A DNA stretch of 64,000 nt from JAEZAF01 sp964395665 (GTDB lineage: Bacteria > Chloroflexota > Anaerolineae > Aggregatilineales > Phototrophicaceae), in contig CAYNDH010000005.1 of the NCBI GenBank assembly GCA_964395665.1, positions 3,676 through 67,675 of the forward strand, written 5' to 3'. The position numbers and the translations under genes are program-made. A model generated the notes under the pieces. The model was not told where the DNA came from. It did no database searches and saw only the letters and a program-made list of their open reading frames with translations. Below, piece after piece: positions 19,684 to 29,025 of this stretch (positions are counted from its first letter, which is position 1; each line of letters opens with the position of its first letter).

Positions 19684-21012
19684 ATGAATGAAATCCACCG
19701 TCCTAAAGTCATTATTATTGGCGCAGGCTTTGCAGGACTTACCGCAGCACAGGAACTGGCAGGCAAATACGTTGATGTCCTTCTGATCGATCGTAACAAT
19801 TATCACCTCTTCACGCCGCTGCTGTATCAGGTCGCGACCTGTGGTCTGGATGCAAGTGACATCGCCTATCCGGTCCGGCGGATCTTCCGCAGCCAGCGCA
19901 ATATTCAGTTTCGGCTGGGTGAAGTCACCCATATTGATCCTGTCAGCCAGAGCGTGACCGTCCGCGAGAACGACGTGGTTCATGAGGAACATTACGATTA
20001 TCTCGTGCTGGCCGCCGGGCGCGTCAGCAACTTCTTCAATAATCCATCCATCGAAAGGCACTCATTCGGGATGCAGACCCTGAGTGAGGCGCTGGTTCTG
20101 CGTAATCATATCCTGCGCCTGTTTGAAAAAGCCGCATGGATTGAGGATGAGGCCGAACGCCGGGCATTGACCACGATGGTGATCGTCGGGGGCGGCCCCA
20201 CCGGGCTGGAAACCGCCGGGGCGCTTTATGAGCTGTATAACTACGTCCTCAGAACCGAGTACAGCAAACTCGAACATATGGAAGCACGGGTCATCCTGCT
20301 GGAAGCTCTGGATGATCTGCTGCTGTCCTACCCTGAAGATCTCCGGCAATCGGCCCACGAACAGCTCGAGTCGCTTGGGGTTGAGGTCATGCTGAACAGT
20401 CGGGTTGAGGATATCACAGAGAGTCAGGTGATACTTGCAGATGGTCGCACAATCGACACCTATACGCTGATCTGGGCAGCGGGCGTGAAAGCATCACCAC
20501 TGGCTGATATGCTCAACGTCCCGCTTGAGCGCGGCGGTCGCGTCCCAATTGCGCGGACCTGTGAAGTCATCGGACGGCCCAACATCTTCGCGGGCGGTGA
20601 TCTGACCTATCTGCTCGATCCCCGCACCAATGAACCCTACCCGCAGTTGATTCCGGTCGCTAACCAGATGGGCGCACTCATCGCTCGCAATATCCAGCAT
20701 CGCCTTGCCGGTGAAGAGCTTGAGAGCTTCCAATACAGTGATCGCGGCGTGATGGCGACGATTGGCCGCAGTCGGGCGGTCGCATGGGTTTTTTACCGCC
20801 TTCAGCTTACCGGTCGCCTTGCATGGTTCGCATGGCTGACACTGCATCTGCTATGGCTGATGGGCTTCCGCAATCGCATCAGCGTGCTTATCAACTGGGT
20901 ATGGAATTACATCAATTATGACCGCTCGGTCCGCATCATGCTCAATGACCTGCGGCTGGACCCGGTATCGGAGCCAGAAACACCGCCACATGAGGCACTC
21001 CAGACGAGATAG
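19684..21012 (+). CDS. ndh: Type II NADH dehydrogenase
   Basis: 442 residues. FAD-binding GAGFAG (13-18), a second Rossmann motif VGGGPTG (near 168) for NADH, and the conserved FAGGDLT segment near residue 300. C-terminal hydrophobic helices (about 365-420) would attach the enzyme to the membrane face. It oxidises NADH and reduces quinone without pumping protons. The Rex-like operator over its promoter supports a role in NADH balance. Confidence 0.9.
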   Translation: MNEIHRPKVIIIGAGFAGLTAAQELAGKYVDVLLIDRNNYHLFTPLLYQVATCGLDASDIAYPVRRIFRSQRNIQFRLGEVTHIDPVSQSVTVRENDVVHEEHYDYLVLAAGRVSNFFNNPSIERHSFGMQTLSEALVLRNHILRLFEKAAWIEDEAERRALTTMVIVGGGPTGLETAGALYELYNYVLRTEYSKLEHMEARVILLEALDDLLLSYPEDLRQSAHEQLESLGVEVMLNSRVEDITESQVILADGRTIDTYTLIWAAGVKASPLADMLNVPLERGGRVPIARTCEVIGRPNIFAGGDLTYLLDPRTNEPYPQLIPVANQMGALIARNIQHRLAGEELESFQYSDRGVMATIGRSRAVAWVFYRLQLTGRLAWFAWLTLHLLWLMGFRNRISVLINWVWNYINYDRSVRIMLNDLRLDPVSEPETPPHEALQTR

Positions 21013-21027
21013 CATCTGATCAAAACA

Positions 21028-21058
21028 AACGGGGAAGCGCGAGCAGCACTTCCCCGTT
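21028..21058. terminator. Bidirectional hairpin between ndh and gpmI
   Basis: Stem AACGGGGAAG / CTTCCCCGTT with an 11-nt loop, between two convergent genes. Only a short T-rich tail follows. Confidence 0.65.
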
Positions 21059-21089
21059 CTGATTCCCGTCTCTGTGCCTTAAACGTACG

Positions 21090-22637
21090 TTACAGCGAAT
21101 GCGCGATGAGGCTGCGACCAGTCATCTCCAGCGGCTGCGCGACACCGAGCAGATCCAGCACCGTCGGTGCGACATCTGCCAGAATGCCACGCGGACGCAA
21201 CCCGTGATACTGACCTTCTCCGCTGATCAGGAAAAGCGATACCGCGCTTGTCGTATGATAAGTGTGTGGATTGCCGGTAAATTCATCAACCATGCGTTCG
21301 CAGTTGCCATGATCTGCTGTGACCAGCGCCACGCCGCCCTTAGCGGTTACCGCCTCGACGAGCTGACCAGCGCATTTATCCGTCGTCTCGCAGGCTTTGA
21401 TCGCTGCTTCCAGCACGCCCGTATGGCCGACCATATCGGGATTAGCGAAGTTAACCAGAATGAAAGCATCATCATGCGTCTTCAGCCGCTCCAGCGTCTT
21501 CGCAGCCAGTTCGGGCGCGCTCATCTCTGGCTGGAGGTCATAGGTTGCCACTTTAGGTGATGGGACCATCGCGTGTTCTTCACCCCGGAATGCAGCTTCG
21601 TTGCGTCCGTTGAAGAAATAGGTCACATGCGGGTATTTCTCGGTTTCGGCGGAGTGATACTGCGTCAGCCCTGCCAGACTGATCGTCTCCGCCAGTGTAT
21701 TCTTCAGCCTTTCCTTGCCGAACAGCACCTGTACGGGGAAATCATCCTCATAAACCGTCATGCTGACGATCTCGACATCCGGTACATGCACACCATGGAA
21801 GCCTTCGACCACCGGATAGGCAAACACCCGCACGATCTGGCGCATACGATCCGCCCGGAAGTTGTAGCACAGGATGACATCCCCCGGCTTGACCGCCAGT
21901 TCGGTATCCGCATCCCCCGGCGCACCGATCACCGTCGGCAGGATGAATTCATCCATCACACCCTGCTCATAGGAATGCTGCACGGCATCCACCGCACTGG
22001 CAAAGCGTTCCCCCTGCCGGAAAGCCATCGCATCATATGCCTGCTGCGTCCGTTCCCAGCGCCGGTCGCGATCCATCGCATAATACCGTCCGCTGACCGT
22101 CGCAATCTGTGCCACCTGCTCGGCCTTCACATAGCGTTCCAGCTCACTGACGAAGGCCAGACCGCTGTTCGGCGGTGTATCACGCCCATCGGTGATGATG
22201 TGCAGCACCGGCAGCACGCCGCTTTCACGGCACATCCCCAGCAGCGCATACAGATGATCAATATGGCTGTGGACGCCCCCGTTGCTCACCAATCCCACAA
22301 GATGCAGGCGGCTTCCACGCGCCTTGACCTTTGCAAAGGTGTTCTGCAACACCTCATGCTGCCCCAGCGAACCATCACCGATCGCCACATTGATCGCGCT
22401 GATATCCTGATAAACAATGCGCCCTGCGCCAAGGTTAAGGTGGCCGACTTCAGAATTCCCCATCTGCTCCGGCACTAATCCCACAGCTTCCCCGGACGCA
22501 TCCAGAATGGAACGTTCCAGCGTTCGCATCCAGCGATCATAATTCGGCGTACTGGCGAGTAATGGCGCGTTGCCATGTTCCATCTCGCGGATACCCCAAC
22601 CATCGAGGATAATAAGCATGACTGGCTTCACTGCCAT
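21090..22637 (-). CDS. gpmI: Cofactor-independent phosphoglycerate mutase
   Basis: 515 residues, typical length. The alkaline-phosphatase-type metal sites are present: LDGWG at 11-15, phosphorylated Ser62 in MGNSEVGH, and TADHGN near the C-terminus. It interconverts 3- and 2-phosphoglycerate in glycolysis using manganese. It stands alone, convergent with ndh. Confidence 0.97.
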   Translation of the reverse strand: MAVKPVMLIILDGWGIREMEHGNAPLLASTPNYDRWMRTLERSILDASGEAVGLVPEQMGNSEVGHLNLGAGRIVYQDISAINVAIGDGSLGQHEVLQNTFAKVKARGSRLHLVGLVSNGGVHSHIDHLYALLGMCRESGVLPVLHIITDGRDTPPNSGLAFVSELERYVKAEQVAQIATVSGRYYAMDRDRRWERTQQAYDAMAFRQGERFASAVDAVQHSYEQGVMDEFILPTVIGAPGDADTELAVKPGDVILCYNFRADRMRQIVRVFAYPVVEGFHGVHVPDVEIVSMTVYEDDFPVQVLFGKERLKNTLAETISLAGLTQYHSAETEKYPHVTYFFNGRNEAAFRGEEHAMVPSPKVATYDLQPEMSAPELAAKTLERLKTHDDAFILVNFANPDMVGHTGVLEAAIKACETTDKCAGQLVEAVTAKGGVALVTADHGNCERMVDEFTGNPHTYHTTSAVSLFLISGEGQYHGLRPRGILADVAPTVLDLLGVAQPLEMTGRSLIAHSL

Positions 22638-22730
22638 ATAACACTGCCTTTTCTACATGCGTAAATCTTAATCAGTGCGAGCTTGAAGTCACCAGTTTTA
22701 CCATACGATTGTGAAGCATCCAACACAACC

Positions 22731-24014
22731 ATGTCTAAATCCAAACAAAAGCCCAGCAGCGCCAGACCGTCCAGCCAGTCCAATCAGCCGAACCAGCCCC
22801 TTGCGGATCGCATTCGCCCGACATCACTGGAAGAATTCGTCGGGCAGCGTCACCTCGTTGGAGAAGGCAAGCCGCTCTATCAGGCAATCCGTAATAACAG
22901 CGTGCATTCCATGATCCTATGGGGGCCACCCGGAGTCGGCAAGACAACACTGGCCCGTATTATCGCCCAACAGACCGGCAGGCGGTTCGTCATGCTGTCC
23001 GCCGTATCCGCCAGCAAGGAAGATCTGCGCAAGGTCATCGAAAGCGCACGCGTCGCACAGCAGCCGCCGACGACACTCTTTGCTGATCTCGATCAGGATG
23101 ACGATACCGAAGGCGATGCCCGTAATGGCACTGTCATGTTTCTTGATGAGATCCACCGCTTCAACAAGGCCCAGCAGGACTTTCTGCTGCCTTATGTCGA
23201 AGACGGGACCATCACCCTGATCGGCGCGACCACCGAAAATCCAAGCTTTGAGGTGATCTCCGCGCTGCTGTCACGCAGTCAGGTGTTTGTCCTCAACGCA
23301 TTGAGTCCGGAAGAGATCCGCGAGATCATCGAACACGGCGCGTCCGTCCTTACCCGTGAAGTTGAGCCGGATGCCTTCGATTTTCTGGCAGAATATGCCA
23401 ACGGCGATGCACGTCAGGCGCTCAACCTGCTTCAGGCTGTGGGCAATCTGTATCCCGACGCCGTGATCACGGTTGAACGGCTGAAGGAGACGCTGCAATC
23501 CAAACATCTGCGCTACGATAAACAGGAAGAAGAGCATTACAATACGGTCAGCGCTTACATCAAGAGTATGCGCGCCAGTAATGTGGATGCAGCGCTGTAT
23601 TATCTGGCGCGGATGGTCGCTGCGGGTGAAGATCCAAAGTTCATCGCCCGCCGCATGGTGATCTTCGCCAGTGAGGATATCGGTGTTGCCCAGCCGACTG
23701 CGCTGGTGGTTGCCAATGAGATCTTTCGCTCGGTCGAGATCATCGGCTATCCGGAATGTCAGATCAATCTGGCGCACGGCACAGTTTATCTGGCGCTGGC
23801 CGCCAAGGACCGTTCGGCATACGATGCCTATTTCAGGGCGCTTGAAGATGTCAACCAGCACGGCAACCTGCCGATCCCGTTGAATCTGCGCAATGCCCCC
23901 ACCCGGCTGATGAAGGATCTGGGTTATGGGCAGAGCTATGAGATGTATTCAGACGATGATCTGCTGCCAGAAAAGCTGAAAGGCCGCCGCTATTATCCGC
24001 GCAAGGCCGATTAA
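22731..24014 (+). CDS. rarA: Replication-associated AAA ATPase RarA/MgsA
   Basis: About 427 residues from ATG 22731; a TTG at 22683 would add 16 residues, and neither has a strong ribosome site. Walker A GPPGVGKTT, Walker B FLDEIHRFNKAQQD and the C-terminal MgsA tetramerisation region ending in GRRYYPR are clear. It is a clamp-loader-like ATPase acting at stalled replication forks. The N-terminal ~25 residues are Ser/Gln/Pro-rich and likely disordered. Confidence 0.93.
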   Translation: MSKSKQKPSSARPSSQSNQPNQPLADRIRPTSLEEFVGQRHLVGEGKPLYQAIRNNSVHSMILWGPPGVGKTTLARIIAQQTGRRFVMLSAVSASKEDLRKVIESARVAQQPPTTLFADLDQDDDTEGDARNGTVMFLDEIHRFNKAQQDFLLPYVEDGTITLIGATTENPSFEVISALLSRSQVFVLNALSPEEIREIIEHGASVLTREVEPDAFDFLAEYANGDARQALNLLQAVGNLYPDAVITVERLKETLQSKHLRYDKQEEEHYNTVSAYIKSMRASNVDAALYYLARMVAAGEDPKFIARRMVIFASEDIGVAQPTALVVANEIFRSVEIIGYPECQINLAHGTVYLALAAKDRSAYDAYFRALEDVNQHGNLPIPLNLRNAPTRLMKDLGYGQSYEMYSDDDLLPEKLKGRRYYPRKAD

Positions 24015-24061
24015 CCGTCAGGTCATCCGCCTGACAGCTCGTGAACAGATTCGCAGTCGGA

Positions 24062-24090
24062 TTGACAAAGGTTTCACGAGTGTCTATGAT
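24062..24090 (+). promoter_or_regulatory. Strong promoter of the carbamoyltransferase cassette
   Basis: TTGACA (24062-24067), 17-bp spacer, TATGAT (24085-24090): consensus -35 and near-consensus -10, ~40 bp ahead of the first small gene. Confidence 0.75.
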
Positions 24091-24128
24091 GTTTTCGCAT
24101 TTTCACCAGTGAGTTTTGGGAGAATTAC

Positions 24129-24356
24129 GTGCAGGATTTACTGCGATTTGCCTGGCAGCGCTTTACACTGATCACCACCGTGTTAGGCGAACTTCAGGGG
24201 CGCTTCTTTATCACCGCATTCTACTACACCATTCTGGTTCCGTTCGGGATCGGTTCTCGTCTATTCACCGACCCTCTTCAACGCAAATCCTCTGCCCAGT
24301 GGCACGAGCGTACACCCGTCCCAACGGATCTTGAGTCGGCACAGCAGCAAGGTTAA
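24129..24356 (+). CDS. Small membrane protein of the carbamoyltransferase cassette
   Basis: 75 residues. The GTG start has GGGAG 7 bp upstream. An amphipathic N-terminus leads to one hydrophobic segment (about 25-45), then a polar tail. Its stop is 3 bp before the carbamoyltransferase start, so the two are translationally linked. I recall similar short single-helix proteins beside carbamoyltransferases in other bacteria, but I assign no function. Confidence 0.7.
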   Translation: MQDLLRFAWQRFTLITTVLGELQGRFFITAFYYTILVPFGIGSRLFTDPLQRKSSAQWHERTPVPTDLESAQQQG

Positions 24357-24359
24357 CAC

Positions 24360-26159
24360 ATGTATATTCTGGGTATTTCCTGCTTCTATCATGATTCTGC
24401 TGCTGCGCTGATCCACAATGGTCAGCTTGTAGCCGCGTCGATGGAAGAACGCTTCACACGCAAAAAGCATGACAACAGCTATCCGCAGCAGGCGATCGAG
24501 TTCTGTCTCAGGCAGGGCGGCATTCGGGAACAGGATCTCGATTATGTCGTGTTTTATGAAAAGCCGCTGCTGAAATTCGAGCGCATTCTCCTGACCACCC
24601 TCAACACATTCCCACAGTCATCCGCTGTCTGGCGCGAAGCCATGCTAAGCTGGATGAAGGAAAAGCTGTGGGTGAAGAATATCCTGCAGGACAATCTGAA
24701 GGTCGATTACAGGAAGATCCTGTTCTGCGATCATCACATGAGCCATGCGGCCAGCGCATTCTTCGCCAGCCCCTTCCGTGATGCCGCCGTGCTGACGGTG
24801 GACGGCGTCGGCGAATGGACGACGACCACACTCGGCAAGGCGACCAGCACATGGGTTGGCGATGCCGCGCCGGGACAGAATGACATCAGCCTGTTCAGCG
24901 AACAGCGTTTCCCGCACTCCATCGGCCTGCTGTACTCGGCCTTCACCGCCTTTCTCGGCTTCCGGGTGAATAACGGAGAGTATAAGGTCATGGGGATGGC
25001 CCCGTATGGTGAACCGCGCTATCTCGATAAGGTTGAGAAGGTCTTTAAACTCAACCCGAAAGATGGCAGTTTCCATCTGGATCTCGATTACTTCAGCTTC
25101 CACCAATCGGCGGACTCCAGCTTCAGCCAGCGCTTTGTTGACCTGTTCGGACAGCCGCGCCCGCCGGAAGCCGACTTTTTCACCATGGCGACCAACCCCG
25201 AACGCTCCGCAGAACGTTCCGCCATGCAGGAAAATCAGCACTACGCCGACATCGCCGCCAGCATCCAGCGTGCCACCGAAGATGCGCTGATCGCGATTGC
25301 CAATCAACTGCACCAGCAGACCGGCCTCAACAAGCTGGTGATGGCAGGTGGTGTCGCGCTGAACACCAAGGCCAATTATCGCCTGCTGAACGAAACACCT
25401 TTTGACGAAATCTACATCCAGCCTGCCGCCGGTGACGATGGCGGCGCGCTCGGCGCGGCGCTGTGGGCCTATCATATCGTCCTTGGCAAGCCGCGTGACT
25501 GGGTCATGCCGCACGCCTACTGGGGCCAGAGTTACACCAACCACGAAGCCCGTGAATGGCTCGACAGCCAGGGCATCGCCTACGAGTCCTTTGAAGGCCG
25601 TGAGGATGAGATGCTCGACATCGTGGCTGAATCACTGACGAAGGAGAAAGTCGTCGGCTGGATGCAGGGCCGCTTCGAATGGGGACCACGGGCGCTCGGT
25701 GCGCGCAGCATTCTGGCCGATCCACGCTCGGACGAGATGAAGGAAGTCGTCAATACCAAGATCAAGTTCCGCGAGCCGTTCCGCCCATTCGCGCCGGTGA
25801 TCCTGCGTGACCGCGCCGCCGAATACTTCGATTATCCCGGCGTGCAGGAACACGAAGCACCGCGCTATATGCTGATGGTCGCGCCCATCAGGCCGGAAAA
25901 GCAGGATCAGTTACAGGCGGTCTGCCATATGGGGACCGGACGCCTTCAGGCAATTGATCGCGAAACCAATCCGCGCTACTATGGCGTGATTGAGCGCTTC
26001 GGACAGATCACCGGCGTACCTGTGATCCTCAACACATCATTCAACCTGCGCGGCGAACCAATTGTCACATCTCCGCGTGATGCCTATAACACCTTTTACA
26101 ACAGCGATATCGACATGCTGGCGATGGAATCGCTGCTGATCCGTAAACCCAATAGCTAA
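24360..26159 (+). CDS. Carbamoyltransferase (NodU/CmcH family)
   Basis: 599 residues. The N-terminal Kae1/ASKHA-type domain starts YILGISCFYHDSAAALI and has the metal-binding HHMSH (125-129), VDGVGEW and MAGGVALN motifs. The C-terminal YrdC-like half has NTSFNLRGEPIV. Family members transfer carbamoyl from carbamoyl phosphate, through carbamoyl-AMP, to a hydroxyl on a sugar or other natural product. No polyketide or nodulation genes are nearby; the neighbours are only small membrane proteins, so the acceptor is unknown. Confidence 0.93.
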   Translation: MYILGISCFYHDSAAALIHNGQLVAASMEERFTRKKHDNSYPQQAIEFCLRQGGIREQDLDYVVFYEKPLLKFERILLTTLNTFPQSSAVWREAMLSWMKEKLWVKNILQDNLKVDYRKILFCDHHMSHAASAFFASPFRDAAVLTVDGVGEWTTTTLGKATSTWVGDAAPGQNDISLFSEQRFPHSIGLLYSAFTAFLGFRVNNGEYKVMGMAPYGEPRYLDKVEKVFKLNPKDGSFHLDLDYFSFHQSADSSFSQRFVDLFGQPRPPEADFFTMATNPERSAERSAMQENQHYADIAASIQRATEDALIAIANQLHQQTGLNKLVMAGGVALNTKANYRLLNETPFDEIYIQPAAGDDGGALGAALWAYHIVLGKPRDWVMPHAYWGQSYTNHEAREWLDSQGIAYESFEGREDEMLDIVAESLTKEKVVGWMQGRFEWGPRALGARSILADPRSDEMKEVVNTKIKFREPFRPFAPVILRDRAAEYFDYPGVQEHEAPRYMLMVAPIRPEKQDQLQAVCHMGTGRLQAIDRETNPRYYGVIERFGQITGVPVILNTSFNLRGEPIVTSPRDAYNTFYNSDIDMLAMESLLIRKPNS

Positions 26160-26215
26160 CCCATGCAAACACGCATACATGCAAACTATGCAAACATGTA
26201 TTCAATGAGGCGACT

Positions 26216-26827
26216 ATGACACAGGTTTCAAATTCGATAACCGTTCAACCGAAGCGCAATATCTCGCTCGTAAGCATCGTCCCGCTGATCTTCGCCATCA
26301 TGGTCGTGGTCAGTGGCCTGATGCCGCTGATCAACGTGGAGATCACCGGCATCACACCGCCCACACTCCAGCTTCTGCTGACCGGTGGAGCCGCCGTGCT
26401 GCTGTCGCTGTGGGCGCTGGTGGACATTCGCGGGCGCTTCATCGCGTCGCTGCTGGGTTTCATCCTTGGCATTATCGCGCTGCTGGCCCTGTTTGACTTT
26501 GTCTCGGCAGTCAGCCGCACAGCGACCAGTGCTGATCAGGTCCCGCATGTCACGGCTGTTTTCTGGGTCGGCGTCGCCGGGGCTATCGGCCTGATCGTAC
26601 AGCTCTTCTTCCCGCGTCCACGCGTCACCGATGTTCAGATCTATGGTGAAAGCGGCCTGCGTGATTTCATGGCGCGGATGGGTGTGCTGGGCGAACTGCT
26701 GGTCTTCCTGTGGAAGCGTAAACTCTACTGGCTGATCCCGATGGTCATGACGCTGATGGTCTTCATCGTCCTGATTGTCGCCGGCAGCAACAGCGCCATT
26801 GCACCGTTCATCTACACACTGTTCTAG
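26216..26827 (+). CDS. Membrane protein with DUF5989-like C-terminus
   Basis: 203 residues. Four hydrophobic segments occupy about 18-130. The last ~50 residues (about 154-203) form a further unit: a GELLVFLWKRKLYWLIP stretch, a membrane helix and a terminal APFIYTLF, which is the signature of the small DUF5989 proteins found beside carbamoyltransferases (from memory). It therefore looks like a fusion of an extra membrane domain to DUF5989. It follows the carbamoyltransferase by 56 bp, with GAGG upstream of the ATG. Confidence 0.75.
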   Translation: MTQVSNSITVQPKRNISLVSIVPLIFAIMVVVSGLMPLINVEITGITPPTLQLLLTGGAAVLLSLWALVDIRGRFIASLLGFILGIIALLALFDFVSAVSRTATSADQVPHVTAVFWVGVAGAIGLIVQLFFPRPRVTDVQIYGESGLRDFMARMGVLGELLVFLWKRKLYWLIPMVMTLMVFIVLIVAGSNSAIAPFIYTLF

Positions 26828-26905
26828 TACAGGCTGTCTCAAACGGCTGTCGCAGACCAAGAGAAAGGAAACGGCGCACATCCAACCTGTGCGTCACTCA
26901 ACCTT

Positions 26906-27265
26906 ATGGAAGAAAGTACTCGCCTGCTGATTATCGGTGTGATCGCCGTGCTGGTCTCGATCTTTGCTGGCACTCACGTCCACCGGCAGAGTCTTATGCG
27001 CGAACCCGTTCACAGCGGTATCATCACGCAGATCATGAACCTGATCGCGTGTATGGCATTTGCCGCCGTGATTCCCACCGCCCTGCTGGGCCTGATTCTG
27101 GGTGTGCTGCACTCGGTGGTCCCAACCATTCTCGGATTATTTGCAGTCACCTTTGTCGCGCTGCTGATATTCGCGGTATTGGAGTGGCCGGTTGCCTCGA
27201 AGATCGTCCCGGTTGAGGAAGAGGAACTGTGGACGGCTGAAAAGGCGCGGACTTCCGGCCTCTAG
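26906..27265 (+). CDS. Small membrane protein, unknown function
   Basis: 119 residues with three hydrophobic segments (about 7-25, 42-65 and 68-92) and an acidic C-terminal tail. Same strand as the cassette, 78 bp downstream, and ahead of a strong terminator, so probably its last gene. No family recognised. Confidence 0.6.
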   Translation: MEESTRLLIIGVIAVLVSIFAGTHVHRQSLMREPVHSGIITQIMNLIACMAFAAVIPTALLGLILGVLHSVVPTILGLFAVTFVALLIFAVLEWPVASKIVPVEEEELWTAEKARTSGL

Positions 27266-27295
27266 CCTTCACCCGCTATCAGACGAATCAAAATC

Positions 27296-27335
27296 AAAAG
27301 GCACTGCCCGGTTAACCGTTGCAGTGCCTTTTTTT
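27296..27335. terminator. Bidirectional intrinsic terminator
   Basis: Perfect 12-bp stem AAAAGGCACTGC / GCAGTGCCTTTT followed by T7; the mirror A-run serves the minus-strand gene that ends at 27379. Confidence 0.92.
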
Positions 27336-27378
27336 GCCCCTGATCTATGAACCGTGATCACAGATCGCCGTGCGTCCG

Positions 27379-28806
27379 TTACGGAACCACCGCAACCGCA
27401 GTCGAATCCGTAGCCCCGGCATACAATGACAGTTCCCCCACCCGCACATCATACTGATGACCTGATGCATAGAAGCGGATACGGGTGATGTGCTCTGGCC
27501 TCAAATCAGGAGCCAGTGCAGACAGGATGTTACCGGTTGAATAGCTATACCAGCGCTTTTCCCGCACCAGAATATGTTCCTGTGCGCAGCTCTGGCAGCG
27601 ATACGGCCAATCCGCAGGCTGGATACAATCCGGGACACCGGTGCAGTCAATCTGCGGCAGGTTCAGGTTATTGAGCGCATAAAACCCGTAGATGAACGTC
27701 AGCGGGCGCTGCTCTCCATCGGGTTCCAGCGGCGGGGCCATATAATCAATTCGAACCATCAGCGGGCACTCACTGCCGCGCTGTCCGCAGCGATTCAGCG
27801 ACTGATAATTGATATAAAAGGTCGTCTTGAGCGCAAGATAGTCATACCCGCGCACGTCGATCCAGTTGGATGCGTCCTCATCCTCAGGTGAGCCGCCCTG
27901 TTCGCAGAAGGTCTCACCGTGGGTTTCCGCATTCCCGCCGCGCACCAGAAACAGCGCATGTCGGCCTTCGTCACGGGCTGCGGTGAAATTACCGCTGGGT
28001 GCGCTCTCAGCAGAATTACCACAGCGCCACGCGAGAGGAAAACCCGCTTCACTGGAATCGGAAAGCGTGATGATCTCAGAGAAGGTGTTGTTAGTGACCA
28101 GATTCATCAGCGGATTCTGAAAGAGTTCGATCACCGTCTGATCAGCCTGTATCCGTCCGATATATCCAGGTGGAATACCCCTTGCAGGCAGCGCATCGTC
28201 ATGCAGCACGACTTCGCCACGGTAATTAGTGACCTCAACCCGTGTGTCGATCACCCGCACCGATGCCTGACCCGATGATGACACGCGAATGGTCGCACCG
28301 GGGACGGTTTCCAGCAGCAGCAGGAAATTACTGCTGTCATAGCCATCCGCGACAAAGACTTCAATATCACCCTGCACGCGTTCCAGTTCAATCAGGAACT
28401 TCGCCTCTCCCCAATCGTAGCGTGGGCGGGCCGCTGAACGCAGGATAGCTGACGAATTACTGTCATCCAGCGATACCATCGCCACCACGCGGTTATCTTC
28501 ATACGGATCGCGGAACATCATCAGCCCCTGCGACTGCGAAGCCGGTTTGACAATGTACCCGATATTGAGCGACTGCGCCTCACTGCCGACGGCACGCTCA
28601 TTGAAATCCAGCGGCGTGTATGCGACACCGCCCCGTGCGACTGAAATTGTGGCTTCCATCGGCACGGTAGAGATAAAGAAAAAGTAATGCACCGCCAGCA
28701 GTCCGAACAGGGCAATGGTGCAGAAGATGGCAAAAGCCAGCAGCAGAACGCCCCATGCAACCTGCACCGGATTCTTCAGCCGGGTATGATGAACAGTCGT
28801 AGTCAT
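27379..28806 (-). CDS. Membrane-anchored extracellular protein, FecR-like segment
   Basis: 475 residues. A transmembrane anchor lies at about 17-46; everything after it is extracellular in character. Residues about 165-205 resemble a FecR-type repeat (VRVIDTRVEVTNYRGEVVLHD split over two strands), and the C-terminal ~200 residues contain eight or more cysteines in pairs (CGQRGSEC, CQSC), suggesting disulfides. The C-terminal part looks like a beta-sandwich, possibly carbohydrate-binding (inference). No enzyme motif seen. Confidence 0.65.
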   Translation of the reverse strand: MTTTVHHTRLKNPVQVAWGVLLLAFAIFCTIALFGLLAVHYFFFISTVPMEATISVARGGVAYTPLDFNERAVGSEAQSLNIGYIVKPASQSQGLMMFRDPYEDNRVVAMVSLDDSNSSAILRSAARPRYDWGEAKFLIELERVQGDIEVFVADGYDSSNFLLLLETVPGATIRVSSSGQASVRVIDTRVEVTNYRGEVVLHDDALPARGIPPGYIGRIQADQTVIELFQNPLMNLVTNNTFSEIITLSDSSEAGFPLAWRCGNSAESAPSGNFTAARDEGRHALFLVRGGNAETHGETFCEQGGSPEDEDASNWIDVRGYDYLALKTTFYINYQSLNRCGQRGSECPLMVRIDYMAPPLEPDGEQRPLTFIYGFYALNNLNLPQIDCTGVPDCIQPADWPYRCQSCAQEHILVREKRWYSYSTGNILSALAPDLRPEHITRIRFYASGHQYDVRVGELSLYAGATDSTAVAVVP

Positions 28807-28890
28807 AATGGTAAACAGTCACCGTCTGATCCAGGGCCGTCATTATAACATCGGATAAATTCTTCTCGTACCGCCATTCTTGTGTCGGCT

Positions 28891-28934
28891 ATCGCGCAGC
28901 TACCGCGCAGCCATCGCGCAGCTACCGCGCAGTT
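28891..28934. repeat. 11-bp tandem repeat, four copies
   Basis: Four units alternating ATCGCGCAGCT and ACCGCGCAGCC, upstream of yebC and between divergent genes. Confidence 0.85.
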
Positions 28935-28955
28935 ACAACGTTAGAAGCCTATATC

Positions 28956-28984
28956 TCGACTTGAAAGCACCTGTTCGCTATAAT
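28956..28984 (+). promoter_or_regulatory. Promoter candidate for yebC-ruvCA
   Basis: TATAAT at 28979-28984 is perfect; TCGACT at 28956-28961 with a 17-bp spacer is a weak -35. Confidence 0.4.
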
Positions 28985-29025
28985 TCATTCGAAAAATCAT
29001 CAGGTTTAATATTGGAGTATTCAAG

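Noticed and set aside
21573..22478. 301-codon plus-strand frame opposite gpmI
   Set aside because: gpmI is complete on the minus strand; the frame has shadow composition.
22709..22728. Second Rex-like palindrome TTGTG...CACAA before rarA
   Set aside because: The arms are 2 bp too far apart for the known Rex site and there is no redox gene downstream.
26163..26195. Three copies of ATGCAAAC, considered as CRISPR or operator
   Set aside because: Units are 8 bp, unevenly spaced (16 and 9 bp), too short for a CRISPR; possible slippage only.
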